Shown: piece after piece, positions 15,688-23,862 of the stretch
How the letters are laid out: each line of letters opens with the position of its first letter
Position numbering within the stretch: the first letter of the stretch is position 1
Origin: Pseudomonas sp.
GTDB lineage: Bacteria; Pseudomonadota; Gammaproteobacteria; Pseudomonadales; Pseudomonadaceae
NCBI RefSeq assembly: GCF_030684895.1
Contig: NZ_JAUXXP010000049.1
Coordinates: forward strand, 1 to 64,000
Direction of reading: 5' to 3'
Length of the DNA stretch: 64,000 bases
Translations under genes and position numbers: made by a program
The notes under the pieces: model-generated
The model's input: the letters and a program-made list of their open reading frames with translations, nothing else
Database searches by the model: none
What the model was told of the DNA's origin: nothing

Positions 15688-16377
15688 TTACCCCATGTGC
15701 TTCTTGTCCAGCTCGACCGCCTGGTCGAGGGCTTCGAGCAGCGCCTTGCGCACTTTCAGCTTGGTGTTCTTGTGCGCGGTCATGTTGATCTTCTTCATCT
15801 GCTGGGCAACCGCCAGGGCGGTGGCGTGCAGCTGCTCGGCCGGCACCACCTTGTCGAGGAAACCGGCATCCACAGCGCCTTGCGGGTCGAACATCTCGCC
15901 GTTGATCACCGAACGGTGGAAGGCCGATTTGCGCAGGCGATCACGGGCCAGCTCGATGCCGGCGTGGTGCATGGTCATGCCGATCTGCACTTCGTTGAGG
16001 CCGATGCTGAACGGACCTTCGACGCCGATGCGGTAGTCGGACGAGAGCAGGATAAAGGCGCCCTTGGCCACCGCATGGCCCGGGCAGGCGACGATGATCG
16101 GGAAGGGGTGGGCGAGCATACGGCGCGCCAGGGTGGAGCCGGAAGCTACCAGATCGATCGCATTCTGCGGGCCGGAAGTCATCACCTTGAGGTCGTAGCC
16201 ACCGGAGAGAATGCCCGGCTGGCCGGTGATGATCACGATGGCCTTGTCCTGCACGGCGCGATCCAGAGCCGCATTGAACGCGGTGATCACATCCGGGGAG
16301 ATGGCATTCACCTTGCCATTACACAGGGTCAGGGTGGCAATGCCATCGTCGAGTTGGTAGCTGATCAGGTCGCTCAT
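15688..16377 (-). CDS. crotonase / enoyl-CoA hydratase-isomerase family protein
   Basis: This 229-residue crotonase-fold protein has the oxyanion-hole segments SGGYDLKVM (about 58-66) and PGHAVAKGAFILLSSDYRIG (about 99-118). It is shorter than classic hydratases (about 257). The usual catalytic glutamates of hydratases are not clear: the region after the second oxyanion hole reads GPFSIGLNEVQIGM. It may therefore be an isomerase, a hydrolase-like member or another CoA-thioester enzyme. The start is supported by AAGGAACCCGACC upstream. It is a monocistronic gene with its own terminator. Confidence 0.8.
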   Translation of the reverse strand: MSDLISYQLDDGIATLTLCNGKVNAISPDVITAFNAALDRAVQDKAIVIITGQPGILSGGYDLKVMTSGPQNAIDLVASGSTLARRMLAHPFPIIVACPGHAVAKGAFILLSSDYRIGVEGPFSIGLNEVQIGMTMHHAGIELARDRLRKSAFHRSVINGEMFDPQGAVDAGFLDKVVPAEQLHATALAVAQQMKKINMTAHKNTKLKVRKALLEALDQAVELDKKHMG

Positions 16378-16670
16378 GGTCGGGTTCCTTGTGCTGAAGT
16401 GCAGCAGACGTTACTCATCCGCACCGGTCAGGTAAAGCACGATGGCTGACTGGCTGGTCAGCGATTGCTGCGCTTGTTGCCGTCAGCCTGTTTATTTCCC
16501 AGGGCTTTGTTCTATTTGCCTAGCGGCGATTCGAGCCAGACTTGCAAAGGTCACGACTGATCCCTGCATCTGGCATAAGCGCATGAATCTTTTGAAAAAA
16601 GCTTTTGCCTTTGCAGGGCTGTTCGGCTAGATTAGCGCGCCTCGACAGACAGCAATGACCGTCGAACCCC

Positions 16671-16760
16671 GGTGAAGTGTCCGAGTGGCTTAAGGAGCAC
16701 GCCTGGAAAGTGTGTATACGAGAAATCGTATCGAGAGTTCGAATCTCTCCTTCACCGCCA
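16671..16760 (+). tRNA. tRNA-Ser (GGA)
   Basis: The 90-base gene has a 7-base acceptor stem GGTGAAG/CTTCACC, discriminator G and encoded CCA at 16758-16760. The anticodon loop CCTGGAAAG gives anticodon GGA. A long variable arm (GTGTATACGAGAAATCGTATC) marks it as a class II tRNA-Ser, and the T-arm is GAGAGTTCGAATCTCTC. A -10-like TAGATT lies about 42 bases upstream. Confidence 0.95.
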
Positions 16761-16773
16761 TATTGATTCAGCT

Positions 16774-16809
16774 AAGGCCCTGATAACTAAAAAGTTGTCG
16801 GGGCCTTTT
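16774..16809 (+). terminator. terminator after tRNA-Ser
   Basis: AAGGCCCTGATAACT-AAAA-AGTTGTCGGGGCCTTTT is a long stem, 13 bases after the tRNA. It also lies just after the 3' end of the convergent toxin gene. Confidence 0.85.
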
Positions 16810-16854
16810 GCTTTCTGGCGTTTGGTGGTGTCGACAGAGTGTCGAAAACCTTTA

Positions 16855-17121
16855 TCAGTCGTAGTGCGACCAGAGCCTCAGAACCTTCACCACCTGTTCA
16901 TCCTGCAGCACCATATAAACCAGCCGATGCTGAATGTTGATGCGGCGCGAGTAGGCCCCGGCGAGATCCCCGACCAGCTTTTCATAGGGAGGAGGGTTCT
17001 GAAACGGGTTGTCCTGTACGACTGCCAGCAGGGCTTTAGCTTTGTCCTTTAAGCCGGCCGCTGCCAGTTTCTGTGCATCTTTCTGCGCTTGCTTTGTGTA
17101 GACGAGCTGCCAATTCACCAA
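16855..17121 (-). CDS. yoeB: YoeB-type mRNA interferase toxin (Txe/YoeB family)
   Basis: This 88-residue RelE-superfamily toxin has the YoeB hallmarks: Glu47 in PPYEKLVGDLAGAYSRRIN, Arg66 in QHRLVYMV, and the C-terminal His86-Tyr87 in LWSHYD. YoeB cleaves mRNA in the ribosomal A site. Its start overlaps the antitoxin's stop by 7 bases, so toxin translation is coupled to antitoxin translation. It is complete, with all catalytic residues in place, and is therefore predicted to be active. Confidence 0.92.
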   Translation of the reverse strand: MVNWQLVYTKQAQKDAQKLAAAGLKDKAKALLAVVQDNPFQNPPPYEKLVGDLAGAYSRRINIQHRLVYMVLQDEQVVKVLRLWSHYD

Positions 17122-17357
17122 TCCAGTTCCTTAGCACATTCCTCGACCGGCTCGGCCATGCCTTCCTTGATGGACTCGCGCATGCCAGGAACTGACAGCA
17201 AATACAGAGTCTCTTGAATCGCGTCCCAGTCTTCGGCCGACACCAAAACGGAGTTGGTGCGCTTGCCTGAAATCAGGATGGGCTGGTGCGATTCGGCAGA
17301 TTGATCCATCAGCCGGTACAGGTTTGTGCGTGCTTCGCTTGCGGTTAGGGTTTGCAT
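17115..17357 (-). CDS. yefM: YefM-type antitoxin (Phd/YefM family)
   Basis: This 80-residue antitoxin begins MQTLTASEARTNLYRLMDQ, the conserved DNA-binding N-terminal part of the family. Its C-terminal tail (GMAEPVEECAKELDW) should wrap the YoeB toxin. It precedes the toxin gene in the usual antitoxin-first order. It should repress the operon alone and more tightly with YoeB, through the paired CGTACG sites just upstream (17389-17410). A GGAGG-like GAGGCC lies upstream of the ATG. Confidence 0.92.
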   Translation of the reverse strand: MQTLTASEARTNLYRLMDQSAESHQPILISGKRTNSVLVSAEDWDAIQETLYLLSVPGMRESIKEGMAEPVEECAKELDW

Positions 17358-17388
17358 GGGGACTGGCCTCCTATGTCGTTGCGCGTAG

Positions 17389-17410
17389 CGTACGGCAAAA
17401 CGTACGTTTT
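17389..17410 (-). promoter_or_regulatory. YefM-YoeB operator, paired palindromes
   Basis: CGTACG occurs at 17389-17394 and again at 17401-17406, the second within the 14-base palindrome AAAACGTACGTTTT (17397-17410). Their centres are 12 bases apart. The E. coli yefM-yoeB operator, as I recall it, also has one long and one short palindrome with a TGTACA core and 12-base centre spacing. The geometry matches while the core differs at its ends. It lies 32-53 bases upstream of the yefM start. Confidence 0.7.
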
Positions 17411-17500
17411 GTTAACGTCATTTATCGGCCAGCGGGTTCAGTGTCAAACTACCGTCGCCGGGCGCTTGTTAGACTGCGCGCCTAGCGATTGGGGTTGGGC

Positions 17501-18634
17501 ATGAAGGCGACTTGGGACATTTTCTGCAGCGTTATTGATAACTACGGCGATATCGGGGTGACCTGGCGCTTGGCGCGACAGTTGGTGGCCGAGCATGGCT
17601 TGGCCGTGCGCTTGTGGGTGGATGATCTTGGCGCGTTTGTGCGCCTGTGTCCGCAGGCTGATGCGCAGGCGCTGCGGCAAATCCAGCAAGGGGTCGAGGT
17701 CTGTTTATGGCGTGCCGAGTGGCAGGCGGTTGAGCCTGCGGATGTGGTGATTGAGGCGTTTGCCTGTGAATTGCCGGCCGCTTATATCGCGGCAATGGCC
17801 ACGCGTAAGCAGAAAGTGCTCTGGCTCAATCTGGAGTACCTCAGCGCCGAGGAGTGGGTTGAGGGCTGCCATGGTTTGCCTTCGCTGCAGTCCAATGGCT
17901 TGTCGAAGTTTTTCTTTTTTCCTGGTTTTACTGCAGGCAGTGGCGGCTTATTGCGTGAGCGCGAGTTGCTGCAACAACGCCGGGCGTTTCAGGCGGACAG
18001 CAGCGCACGCGATGTATTTTTGCGCAGCATTGGGGTAACGCCGTTGTCAGGCGCTCGGCTGATCTCCCTGTTTGCCTATGAGAACGCTGCGCTGGCCAGC
18101 TGGCTGGATGTCCTGGCTGCAGACGCGCACGCCAGCCAGTTATTGGTGCCGGAAGGGCGCATTCTGGCGGATCTGCAGGCTTGGCTCGGTTGCACAGCCA
18201 TGCGCGCTGGAGATGTGCAGCAGCGTGGCCAACTGCATATCCAGGTGCTGCCGTTTATCCAGCAGGATCAGTACGACCGGCTGCTGTGGAGTTGCGACTT
18301 CAATGCGGTGCGCGGCGAGGACTCCTTTATCCGTGCGCAATGGGCCGGGCGGCCGTTGCTCTGGCATATCTATGAGCAAGCAGACAACGTCCATCTGGAA
18401 AAACTCGACGCGTTTCTTGCTCTTTATAAGGAGGGCTTATCAGCGGATGGGCAGCGCGCCCTGGTCGAGCTGTGGCATGCCTGGAATACCGGTCAGTCGG
18501 TCAAAGAAAGCTGGAATCAGCTGCTACAAGGCTGGCCAGCGCAGCAGGCACACGCCGAGCAGTGGTGTCTGCAACGGGCCTCTCAGGCCGATCTTGCCGA
18601 GGCGCTGGTGCAGTTTTACCTAAATTGGCTATGA
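17501..18634 (+). CDS. earP: EF-P arginine rhamnosyltransferase EarP
   Basis: This 377-residue enzyme transfers rhamnose from dTDP-L-rhamnose to Arg32 of elongation factor P. The start at 17501 places the conserved aspartates at Asp13 and Asp17 in IDNYGDIGVTWRLARQL, matching the numbering reported for Pseudomonas EarP. A GT-B-like C-terminal region contains ALASWLD, LPFIQQDQYDRLLWSCDFNAVRGEDSFIRAQWAGRP (the nucleotide-sugar binding side, about 260-295). efp follows 46 bases downstream on the same strand, so the enzyme and its substrate protein are encoded together. Confidence 0.95.
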   Translation: MKATWDIFCSVIDNYGDIGVTWRLARQLVAEHGLAVRLWVDDLGAFVRLCPQADAQALRQIQQGVEVCLWRAEWQAVEPADVVIEAFACELPAAYIAAMATRKQKVLWLNLEYLSAEEWVEGCHGLPSLQSNGLSKFFFFPGFTAGSGGLLRERELLQQRRAFQADSSARDVFLRSIGVTPLSGARLISLFAYENAALASWLDVLAADAHASQLLVPEGRILADLQAWLGCTAMRAGDVQQRGQLHIQVLPFIQQDQYDRLLWSCDFNAVRGEDSFIRAQWAGRPLLWHIYEQADNVHLEKLDAFLALYKEGLSADGQRALVELWHAWNTGQSVKESWNQLLQGWPAQQAHAEQWCLQRASQADLAEALVQFYLNWL

Positions 18635-18680
18635 TACGCGGCCAAGAATTTTGTAATTCCATCCAAACCCGGATATTCGT

Positions 18681-19253
18681 ATGAAAACCGCACAAGAAAT
18701 GAAGCCCAACAGTGTGGCCCTGATCGACGGCCAACCTTGGCTGATCCAGAAGGCCGAATTCACCAAATCCGGTCGTAACAGCGCCATCGTTAAAATGAAG
18801 TTGAAGAACCTGCTGAGCGGCTCCTCAACTGAAACCGTGTACAAAGCCGACGACAAAATGGAGCCGGTAATCCTTGATCGCGTAGACGTGACCTATTCGT
18901 ACTACAGCGAACCGAACTACGTCTTTATGGACCAAGAGTTCAACCAGTACGAGCTGAACAAAGATGATCTGGAAAGCGTAATGCCGTACATCGTTGATGG
19001 CATGACCGACGTCTGCGAAGCCGTATTCTTTGAAGGCAAAGTGGTTTCGGTTGACCTGCCGACCACCATCGTTCGCCAGATCACCTACACCGAAGGTTCC
19101 GCCCGTGGCGACACTTCCGGCAAAGTGATGAAGCCAGCCAAGCTGAGCAACGGCACCGAGATCAAAGTCGCTGATTTCTGCAACATCGACGACTGGATCG
19201 AAATCGACACCCGTACCGGTGAATACAAATCCCGCGCTAAAGCTCCGGTCTAA
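18681..19253 (+). CDS. efp: elongation factor P
   Basis: This 190-residue EF-P relieves ribosome stalling at polyproline stretches. The modification loop reads FTKSGRNSA with Arg32 at the tip, the residue rhamnosylated by EarP. EF-P proteins of the lysine type would have Lys here. The three beta-barrel domains are of normal length, ending in the conserved [15 protein letters not shown]. It lies directly downstream of earP, and no epmA/epmB genes are near, consistent with the rhamnosylation route. Confidence 0.97.
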   Translation: MKTAQEMKPNSVALIDGQPWLIQKAEFTKSGRNSAIVKMKLKNLLSGSSTETVYKADDKMEPVILDRVDVTYSYYSEPNYVFMDQEFNQYELNKDDLESVMPYIVDGMTDVCEAVFFEGKVVSVDLPTTIVRQITYTEGSARGDTSGKVMKPAKLSNGTEIKVADFCNIDDWIEIDTRTGEYKSRAKAPV

Positions 19254-19275
19254 GATCGGCTTTAACGGCGAGAAG

Positions 19276-19304
19276 AAAAAGCCCGACCTTGAGTCGGGCT
19301 TTTT
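19276..19304 (+). terminator. rho-independent terminator after efp
   Basis: AAAAAGCCCGAC-CTTGA-GTCGGGCTTTTT, 22 bases after the stop. Confidence 0.92.
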
Positions 19305-19306
19305 AT

Positions 19307-19361
19307 GGCCAGCCATCCATGGCGGCTACCCTTCGGGTCGTCGCTGCGCGACGCTAAAAAA
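19307..19361 (+). repeat. terminator-linked dispersed repeat, copy 1
   Basis: A roughly 54-base block starting GGCCAGCCATCC and ending GCGACGCTAAAAA aligns without gaps to 61422-61475, with about ten differences. Both copies start right after a terminator T-run (TTTTATGGCC). It contains small hairpins (ATGGC-GGCTACC; GTCGCTGCGCGAC). Function unknown. Confidence 0.6.
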
Positions 19362-19385
19362 GATTTCCGATCATTTTTTCTGCCT

Positions 19386-20354
19386 CTATTGCAGCCTTTG
19401 ACTGCGTTGTAAGCCGCTTTGCAGCGCCAGATCCCAGGGTGCTACCGGGCCAAAGCGGGCCTTGAGGAATTCCAGCAACAAGCGGCTGCGCGAGTCGGTT
19501 TCCCGTTCCAGGCGCAGGGCGTAAATGCCGCTGGGCTCGGGAGCGGGCAGGCCGTTTTCGCAGAACAGCGGCAGCAGTTCGCCGCGCAGCAGGTAATCGC
19601 TGATCAGCCAGGTCGGCAAATGGGCGATGCCCAGGCCGGCGAGGGTGCTGAACAGCAGCGCTTCGGCGTTGTTGGCGGTCATGCGCAGACGTTTGGGGCG
19701 GCACAGCTGCAGTTTGCCGTCCTGCTCGAAGCGCCAGGCATAGGGCGGCGCCAGGCTGTCCCAGTCGAGGCCGTCGTGCTCCAGCAACTCGCTTGGGTTG
19801 CGCGGCACGCCGCGACGCGCCAGGTAGTCGGGGCTGGCGCAGACGATCCGGACCATCGGCGACAGCGCGGTGGCGACCAGGCGGGTGTCGGCCAGCGGTC
19901 CGATGCGCAGTACCAGGTCGACTTCACCCAAGTGGGTGCCATGCAGATCGACGAAGCTGTCGATCAGGCGCAATTGCACATCCAGCCCCGGATAGGCGAC
20001 CAGAAATTCGGCAATCGCCGGGGCCAGGTGGCGTCGACCGAATGGCGCGGGTGCGTCAATACGAATCAACCCTTCCGGTGCGCTGCTCAGTGATACGGCT
20101 TCGGCGCGGGCCAGGTGCAGCTCGGCGAGAATGCGCCGCGCGCGCTCGGCAAAGGCCAGGCCGGCAGACGTGGCGCGCACGGCATGGGTGCTGCGACTGA
20201 ACAGGCTGCTGCCTAATGAGCGTTCCAGGGCATCGATGCGCCTAGCCACTGCCGAGGGCGTCAGCGGGTGGCGACGGGCTGCGGCGGAAAAGCTGCCAGT
20301 TTCCAGCACATCGAGAAACAGGCTGAGTTGGTCGGTCAGGCTATCGGGGTTCAT
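19386..20354 (-). CDS. LysR-family transcriptional regulator
   Basis: This 322-residue protein has an N-terminal winged helix-turn-helix (LFLDVLETGSFSAAARRHPLTPSAVARRIDALERSLG, about 10-45) and a LysR effector-binding domain to about 300. The start at 20354 is the first ATG that gives a normal N-terminus; longer frames run into non-coding sequence. It is divergent from a TauE/SafE-type exporter gene 106 bases away, the usual arrangement for a LysR regulator and its target. The effector is unknown. Confidence 0.88.
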   Translation of the reverse strand: MNPDSLTDQLSLFLDVLETGSFSAAARRHPLTPSAVARRIDALERSLGSSLFSRSTHAVRATSAGLAFAERARRILAELHLARAEAVSLSSAPEGLIRIDAPAPFGRRHLAPAIAEFLVAYPGLDVQLRLIDSFVDLHGTHLGEVDLVLRIGPLADTRLVATALSPMVRIVCASPDYLARRGVPRNPSELLEHDGLDWDSLAPPYAWRFEQDGKLQLCRPKRLRMTANNAEALLFSTLAGLGIAHLPTWLISDYLLRGELLPLFCENGLPAPEPSGIYALRLERETDSRSRLLLEFLKARFGPVAPWDLALQSGLQRSQRLQ

Positions 20355-20460
20355 GGTCAGGCCTTGCTGTGCGTTATATGCATAGCCATTTTGCGTTGCT
20401 GTGCGTTTCGCGGCTAGTGGCGAATAACTAGGCTGTGCAGCTTCACTCTGGAGCCTATCG

Positions 20461-21216
20461 ATGACCTTGCTCGACTTTGCCTTGAACCTTCTGCTAGGGC
20501 TGGCCCTTGGCACTCTGGGTGGCCTGTTTGGGATTGGCGGTGGGCTGATCGCCATTCCGGCGCTTGGCGTGTTGTTTGGTTTGGATCAGCAATTGGCCCA
20601 GGGCACGGCGCTGGTGATGGTGGTGCCGAATGTGCTGTTGGCGCTGTGGCGTTATCACCAGCGCAACCGTATCGACTGGCGCCATGCGTTGGCCCTGGCG
20701 GTGCCCAGCTTGCTGTTTGCCGTGCTGGGGGCGCGCTGGGCCGTCACTGTGGATGCCGAGCGCATGCGCCTGGGGTTCGTGGTTTTCCTGGTGATGCTGG
20801 CGGTCTATAACCTCTCGCGGCTGTACAGCAAGCCGGCCATGCTCTCGGTGGGGATGCGCTATCCCTGGCCTTGGCTAACGCTGCTGGGCAGCGGCGCCGG
20901 TTTGCTCGGCGGCCTATTCGGCGTAGGCGGCGCAGTGTTGGCGACGCCGGTGCTGACTACGCTGTTCGGTACCAGTCAGGTGGTCGCGCAAGGGCTTTCT
21001 CTGGCGTTGGCGGCGCCGAGTACGGCCGTCACCCTGGCGACCTATGCCGTGCATGATCACGTCGATTGGTTGTTGGGCGCCCCTTTAGCGTTGGGCGGTT
21101 TGCTGAGCATCAGCTGGGGAGTGAAGTTCGCCCATGCGTTGCCTGAACGGGTATTGCGCGGTCTGTTTGCCGGCTTTCTGCTGCTCTGTGCGGTATTGCT
21201 CGGGCTTAAAGTCTAA
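20461..21216 (+). CDS. TSUP (TauE/SafE) family membrane exporter
   Basis: This 251-residue inner-membrane protein has about eight hydrophobic segments in two repeats, each with a glycine-rich signature (GTLGGLFGIGGGLIAIPAL near 20-38 and GLLGGLFGVGGAVLATPVL near 145-163). TSUP proteins move sulfite, sulfoacetate or other sulfur or organic anions. It is divergent from a LysR gene that probably controls it. Its end overlaps the convergent second LysR gene by 11 bases. Confidence 0.85.
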   Translation: MTLLDFALNLLLGLALGTLGGLFGIGGGLIAIPALGVLFGLDQQLAQGTALVMVVPNVLLALWRYHQRNRIDWRHALALAVPSLLFAVLGARWAVTVDAERMRLGFVVFLVMLAVYNLSRLYSKPAMLSVGMRYPWPWLTLLGSGAGLLGGLFGVGGAVLATPVLTTLFGTSQVVAQGLSLALAAPSTAVTLATYAVHDHVDWLLGAPLALGGLLSISWGVKFAHALPERVLRGLFAGFLLLCAVLLGLKV

Positions 21217-22060
21217 AGCCTTCGACGATCTGTTCGGCCAGGGTCTCGGTGACCTGGGTTTGCGTGTTGCTGTTGCGTAGCAGCACGATGCTGGCGGAGG
21301 GCAGGGACGGCATGCCTTCGGCCTCGCCAATAATCTGCAAGTCTGGGGTGATCAGACTGTGCAGCTGGGCGGTAATCGCCAGACCGGCGCTGACCGCCGC
21401 CATGATCGCCGACAGGCTGGGGCTGGTGTAGGCAATGCGGAAGTTGCGTCCCAGTGCTTCCAGGCCGTTGCAGGCCCAAGAGCGACAGAAACACTGCGAA
21501 TTGAACATCGCCAGCGGCAGGGTTTCCAGCTCATGCAGGTTGGCGTTGCGCGCCTGTGACCAGACCAGATGTTCCTGACGCAACAGTTGACCAATCTCGG
21601 TGCCCGGCTCGCGGGTGACAATGGTCAAGTCCAGATCCTGGCGTTGCAACAGCTGGAACGAAGGCTCGCAGTGCAACTCGACCTGCACCAGCGGGTAGGA
21701 TTGGGCGAACCGCACCAGAATGCCCTGCATAAAGCGCATCACGTAGTCGTCCGGCGTGCCGATGCGCACGGTGCCGACCATATGCGGCTCGCGCATGCTG
21801 TTCATCACCTCGGCGTGCAGCTTGAGGATGCGCCGGGCATAGCTCAGCAGTAGCTGGCCCTCGGCTGTGAGGCTGAACTGACGCCCGTCGCGCAGAAACA
21901 GCGGGCGCTGCACCACATCTTCTTCCAGGCGCTTCATCTGCATGCTGACAGCCGACTGGGTGCGGTTGACCATTTCCGCAGCGCGGGTAAAACCGCCGTG
22001 ATCGGCAATCGCGACAAAGGTGCGCAGCAGTTCGCTGTCGATGCTCGGGTAGCTGGCCAT
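21206..22060 (-). CDS. LysR-family transcriptional regulator
   Basis: This 284-residue regulator has an N-terminal helix-turn-helix (LLRTFVAIADHGGFTRAAEMVNRTQSAVSMQMKRLEED, about 11-48) and an effector domain with the GTVRIGTPDDYV opening. It is divergent from a DUF1127 gene about 97 bases away, and its 3' end overlaps the convergent TSUP gene. Members with the SAVSMQMKRLE helix often control stress or metabolic genes; the target here is not evident. Confidence 0.88.
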   Translation of the reverse strand: MASYPSIDSELLRTFVAIADHGGFTRAAEMVNRTQSAVSMQMKRLEEDVVQRPLFLRDGRQFSLTAEGQLLLSYARRILKLHAEVMNSMREPHMVGTVRIGTPDDYVMRFMQGILVRFAQSYPLVQVELHCEPSFQLLQRQDLDLTIVTREPGTEIGQLLRQEHLVWSQARNANLHELETLPLAMFNSQCFCRSWACNGLEALGRNFRIAYTSPSLSAIMAAVSAGLAITAQLHSLITPDLQIIGEAEGMPSLPSASIVLLRNSNTQTQVTETLAEQIVEGFRL

Positions 22061-22157
22061 ACATCAATCTCCGAGATACATTGCATAAGAAACATTCGTT
22101 GGATTGATCATAAGCCGAGCGCGAGACTGTCGCCAACCCCACAAGGAGGGCGACGAG

Positions 22158-22391
22158 ATGAAAGGTCAAAAAGGTTATGCATTAGCCAGTGCCGGACGCT
22201 TCCAGGGCCGCCGGCTGTTTGAAGTACTGCGTGCGCTTGGCCGCCAGTTTTCCCGCTGGTGGCAGCTGGCCGAGCAGCGGCGGCGTTTGGCCATGCTCGA
22301 TGATGCGGCGTTGAAGGATCTCGGTTTAAGCCGTGCGGATGTTACCCAGGAAAGCGAACGCTCATTCTGGGATGATCCCATGGCGCGCTGA
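22158..22391 (+). CDS. DUF1127 (YjiS-like) small protein
   Basis: This 77-residue protein ends with the DUF1127 signature RRRLAMLDDAALKDLGLSRADV. The N-terminal half is basic with Trp-rich QFSRWWQLAEQ. The start at 22158 has AAGGAGGGCGACGAG in front. Small YjiS/DUF1127 proteins are linked to small-RNA and phosphate or carbon metabolism regulation in some bacteria. It is divergent from a LysR gene, which may regulate it. Confidence 0.85.
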   Translation: MKGQKGYALASAGRFQGRRLFEVLRALGRQFSRWWQLAEQRRRLAMLDDAALKDLGLSRADVTQESERSFWDDPMAR

Positions 22392-22483
22392 GTCGCGGGC
22401 CATGTGCATATAAGCTGTGATGCGCTTGTAGGGCTCAATGAGGGCAGTGGTCATTAGGGATTTACTTAATAAGGAAAGCATTG

Positions 22484-22954
22484 ATGTCTAGCTATCAACT
22501 CGCGCAGTTGAATATCGCCACGATGAAGGAACCGCTGGAGTCGCCGAGCATGGCCGATTTTGTCGCCAATCTGGAGCGCATCAATGCGCTGGCGGAAGCC
22601 TCGCCCGGTTATATCTGGCGCTTACAGGACGAGGCGGGCGATGCCACGGCGTTTCGCCCGTTTGGCGATGATGTGCTGGTGAATCTGTCCGTTTGGTGCG
22701 ATGTGCAGGCGCTCAGCGATTACGTCTACACGTCCGCCCATACCGAGATGCTCAAGCGCCGCCAGGAGTGGTTCAGCAAAGTCAGTGCGGCGCATATGGT
22801 GCTGTGGTGGGTGCCGGCGGGGCATCGACCATCGGTGCAGGAGGCTGCCGAGCGCCTGACCTTGCTGCGTGAGCAGGGCGCCAGCGCGCAGGCGTTCAGC
22901 TTTCGCCAGGCGTTTGCGGCGCCGGATGTGCTTGTGGCTGAGCCTGCCGAGTAG
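22484..22954 (+). CDS. DUF3291 domain protein
   Basis: This 156-residue cytoplasmic protein has the DUF3291 pattern: an opening YQLAQLNIATMKEPLESPSM, then NALAEASPGYIWRLQ and ALSDYVYTSAHTEMLKRRQEWF. The fold is ferredoxin-like, related to dimeric alpha-beta barrel proteins such as monooxygenase-like ABM domains. Biochemical function is unknown. The ATG at 22484 has AAGGAAAGC in front; a TTG one codon earlier is less likely. It is separate from the neighbouring pyrF by 114 bases. Confidence 0.8.
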   Translation: MSSYQLAQLNIATMKEPLESPSMADFVANLERINALAEASPGYIWRLQDEAGDATAFRPFGDDVLVNLSVWCDVQALSDYVYTSAHTEMLKRRQEWFSKVSAAHMVLWWVPAGHRPSVQEAAERLTLLREQGASAQAFSFRQAFAAPDVLVAEPAE

Positions 22955-23068
22955 CGGCAAGCGCTTATCTGCTTGAGCATGAGCGAGGCGAGCGGATCAC
23001 CGGAGCGGCAAGCAGGTAGCGCATCCGCTACAATGCGCGCCGAATTTGTCTTGCCCGAGAGCCTGCCC

Positions 23069-23767
23069 ATGTCCGCCTGCCAGACCCCGATCATCGTTGC
23101 CCTGGATTTCCCGACCCGTGATGCCGCGCTGGCATTGGCTGATCAGCTTGATCCCACGTTGTGTCGGGTAAAAGTGGGCAAAGAGCTGTTCACCCGTTGC
23201 GGGCCGGAGATCGTCAACGTGCTGGCCGGCAAAGGCTTCGAGGTGTTTCTCGACCTGAAATTCCACGACATTCCCAATACCACCGCCATGGCCGTTAAGG
23301 CTGCGGCCGAGATGGGCGTGTGGATGGTCAATGTGCACTGCTCGGGCGGCCTGCGCATGATGGCGGCCTGCCGCGAAACCCTGGACAAGCTTGCTGGGGC
23401 CAAACCGCTGCTGATCGGCGTAACCGTGCTGACCAGCATGGAGCGCGAAGACCTGGCCGGTGTTGGCCTGGATCTCGAACCGCAGGCGCAGGTGCTGCGT
23501 TTGGCTGGGCTGGCGGCGCAGGCTGGTCTGGATGGTCTGGTGTGTTCGGCTCAGGAAGCGCAGGCGCTGAAGGCCGCTTATCCGGCGTTGCAACTGGTGA
23601 CGCCGGGGATTCGTCCGGCCGGCAGCGACCAGGATGACCAGCGCCGTATTCTGACTCCGCGTCAGGCGTTGGATGTAGGCTCGGACTATCTGGTGATCGG
23701 CCGGCCGATTAGCCAGGCAGCCAATCCCGCCCAGGCGCTGGCTGCGGTAGTAGCTGAGCTGGCCTGA
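23069..23767 (+). CDS. pyrF: orotidine 5'-phosphate decarboxylase
   Basis: This 232-residue TIM-barrel enzyme decarboxylates OMP to UMP, the last step of pyrimidine synthesis. The catalytic array is in [12 protein letters not shown] (Asp62, Lys64, Asp67), with Lys38 in KVGKELF. The phosphate-binding end is VTPGIRPAG...YLVIGRPIS. The start at 23069 gives the standard N-terminus ([11 protein letters not shown]), whereas the longer open frame upstream is non-coding. Length is normal. Confidence 0.95.
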   Translation: MSACQTPIIVALDFPTRDAALALADQLDPTLCRVKVGKELFTRCGPEIVNVLAGKGFEVFLDLKFHDIPNTTAMAVKAAAEMGVWMVNVHCSGGLRMMAACRETLDKLAGAKPLLIGVTVLTSMEREDLAGVGLDLEPQAQVLRLAGLAAQAGLDGLVCSAQEAQALKAAYPALQLVTPGIRPAGSDQDDQRRILTPRQALDVGSDYLVIGRPISQAANPAQALAAVVAELA

Positions 23768-23774
23768 TGCTGCT

Positions 23775-23802
23775 GCGGCAAGGCCGGTATTGGCCTTGCC
23801 GC
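23775..23802 (+). terminator. hairpin after pyrF, probable terminator
   Basis: GCGGCAAGGCC-GGTATT-GGCCTTGCCGC is a perfect 11-base stem starting 8 bases after the stop codon. It lacks a clean T-tract, so termination may be weak or rho-aided. Confidence 0.6.
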
Positions 23803-23862
23803 GCTGGATCTGCCTTTTAAGTTGTATACAATCGCTGCATTTCGACTAGCCAGGTTTTTTCC

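Noticed and set aside
16442..16630. 62-codon frame upstream of tRNA-Ser
   Set aside because: It overlaps the likely tRNA promoter, has no ribosome site and its cysteine-rich content looks random.
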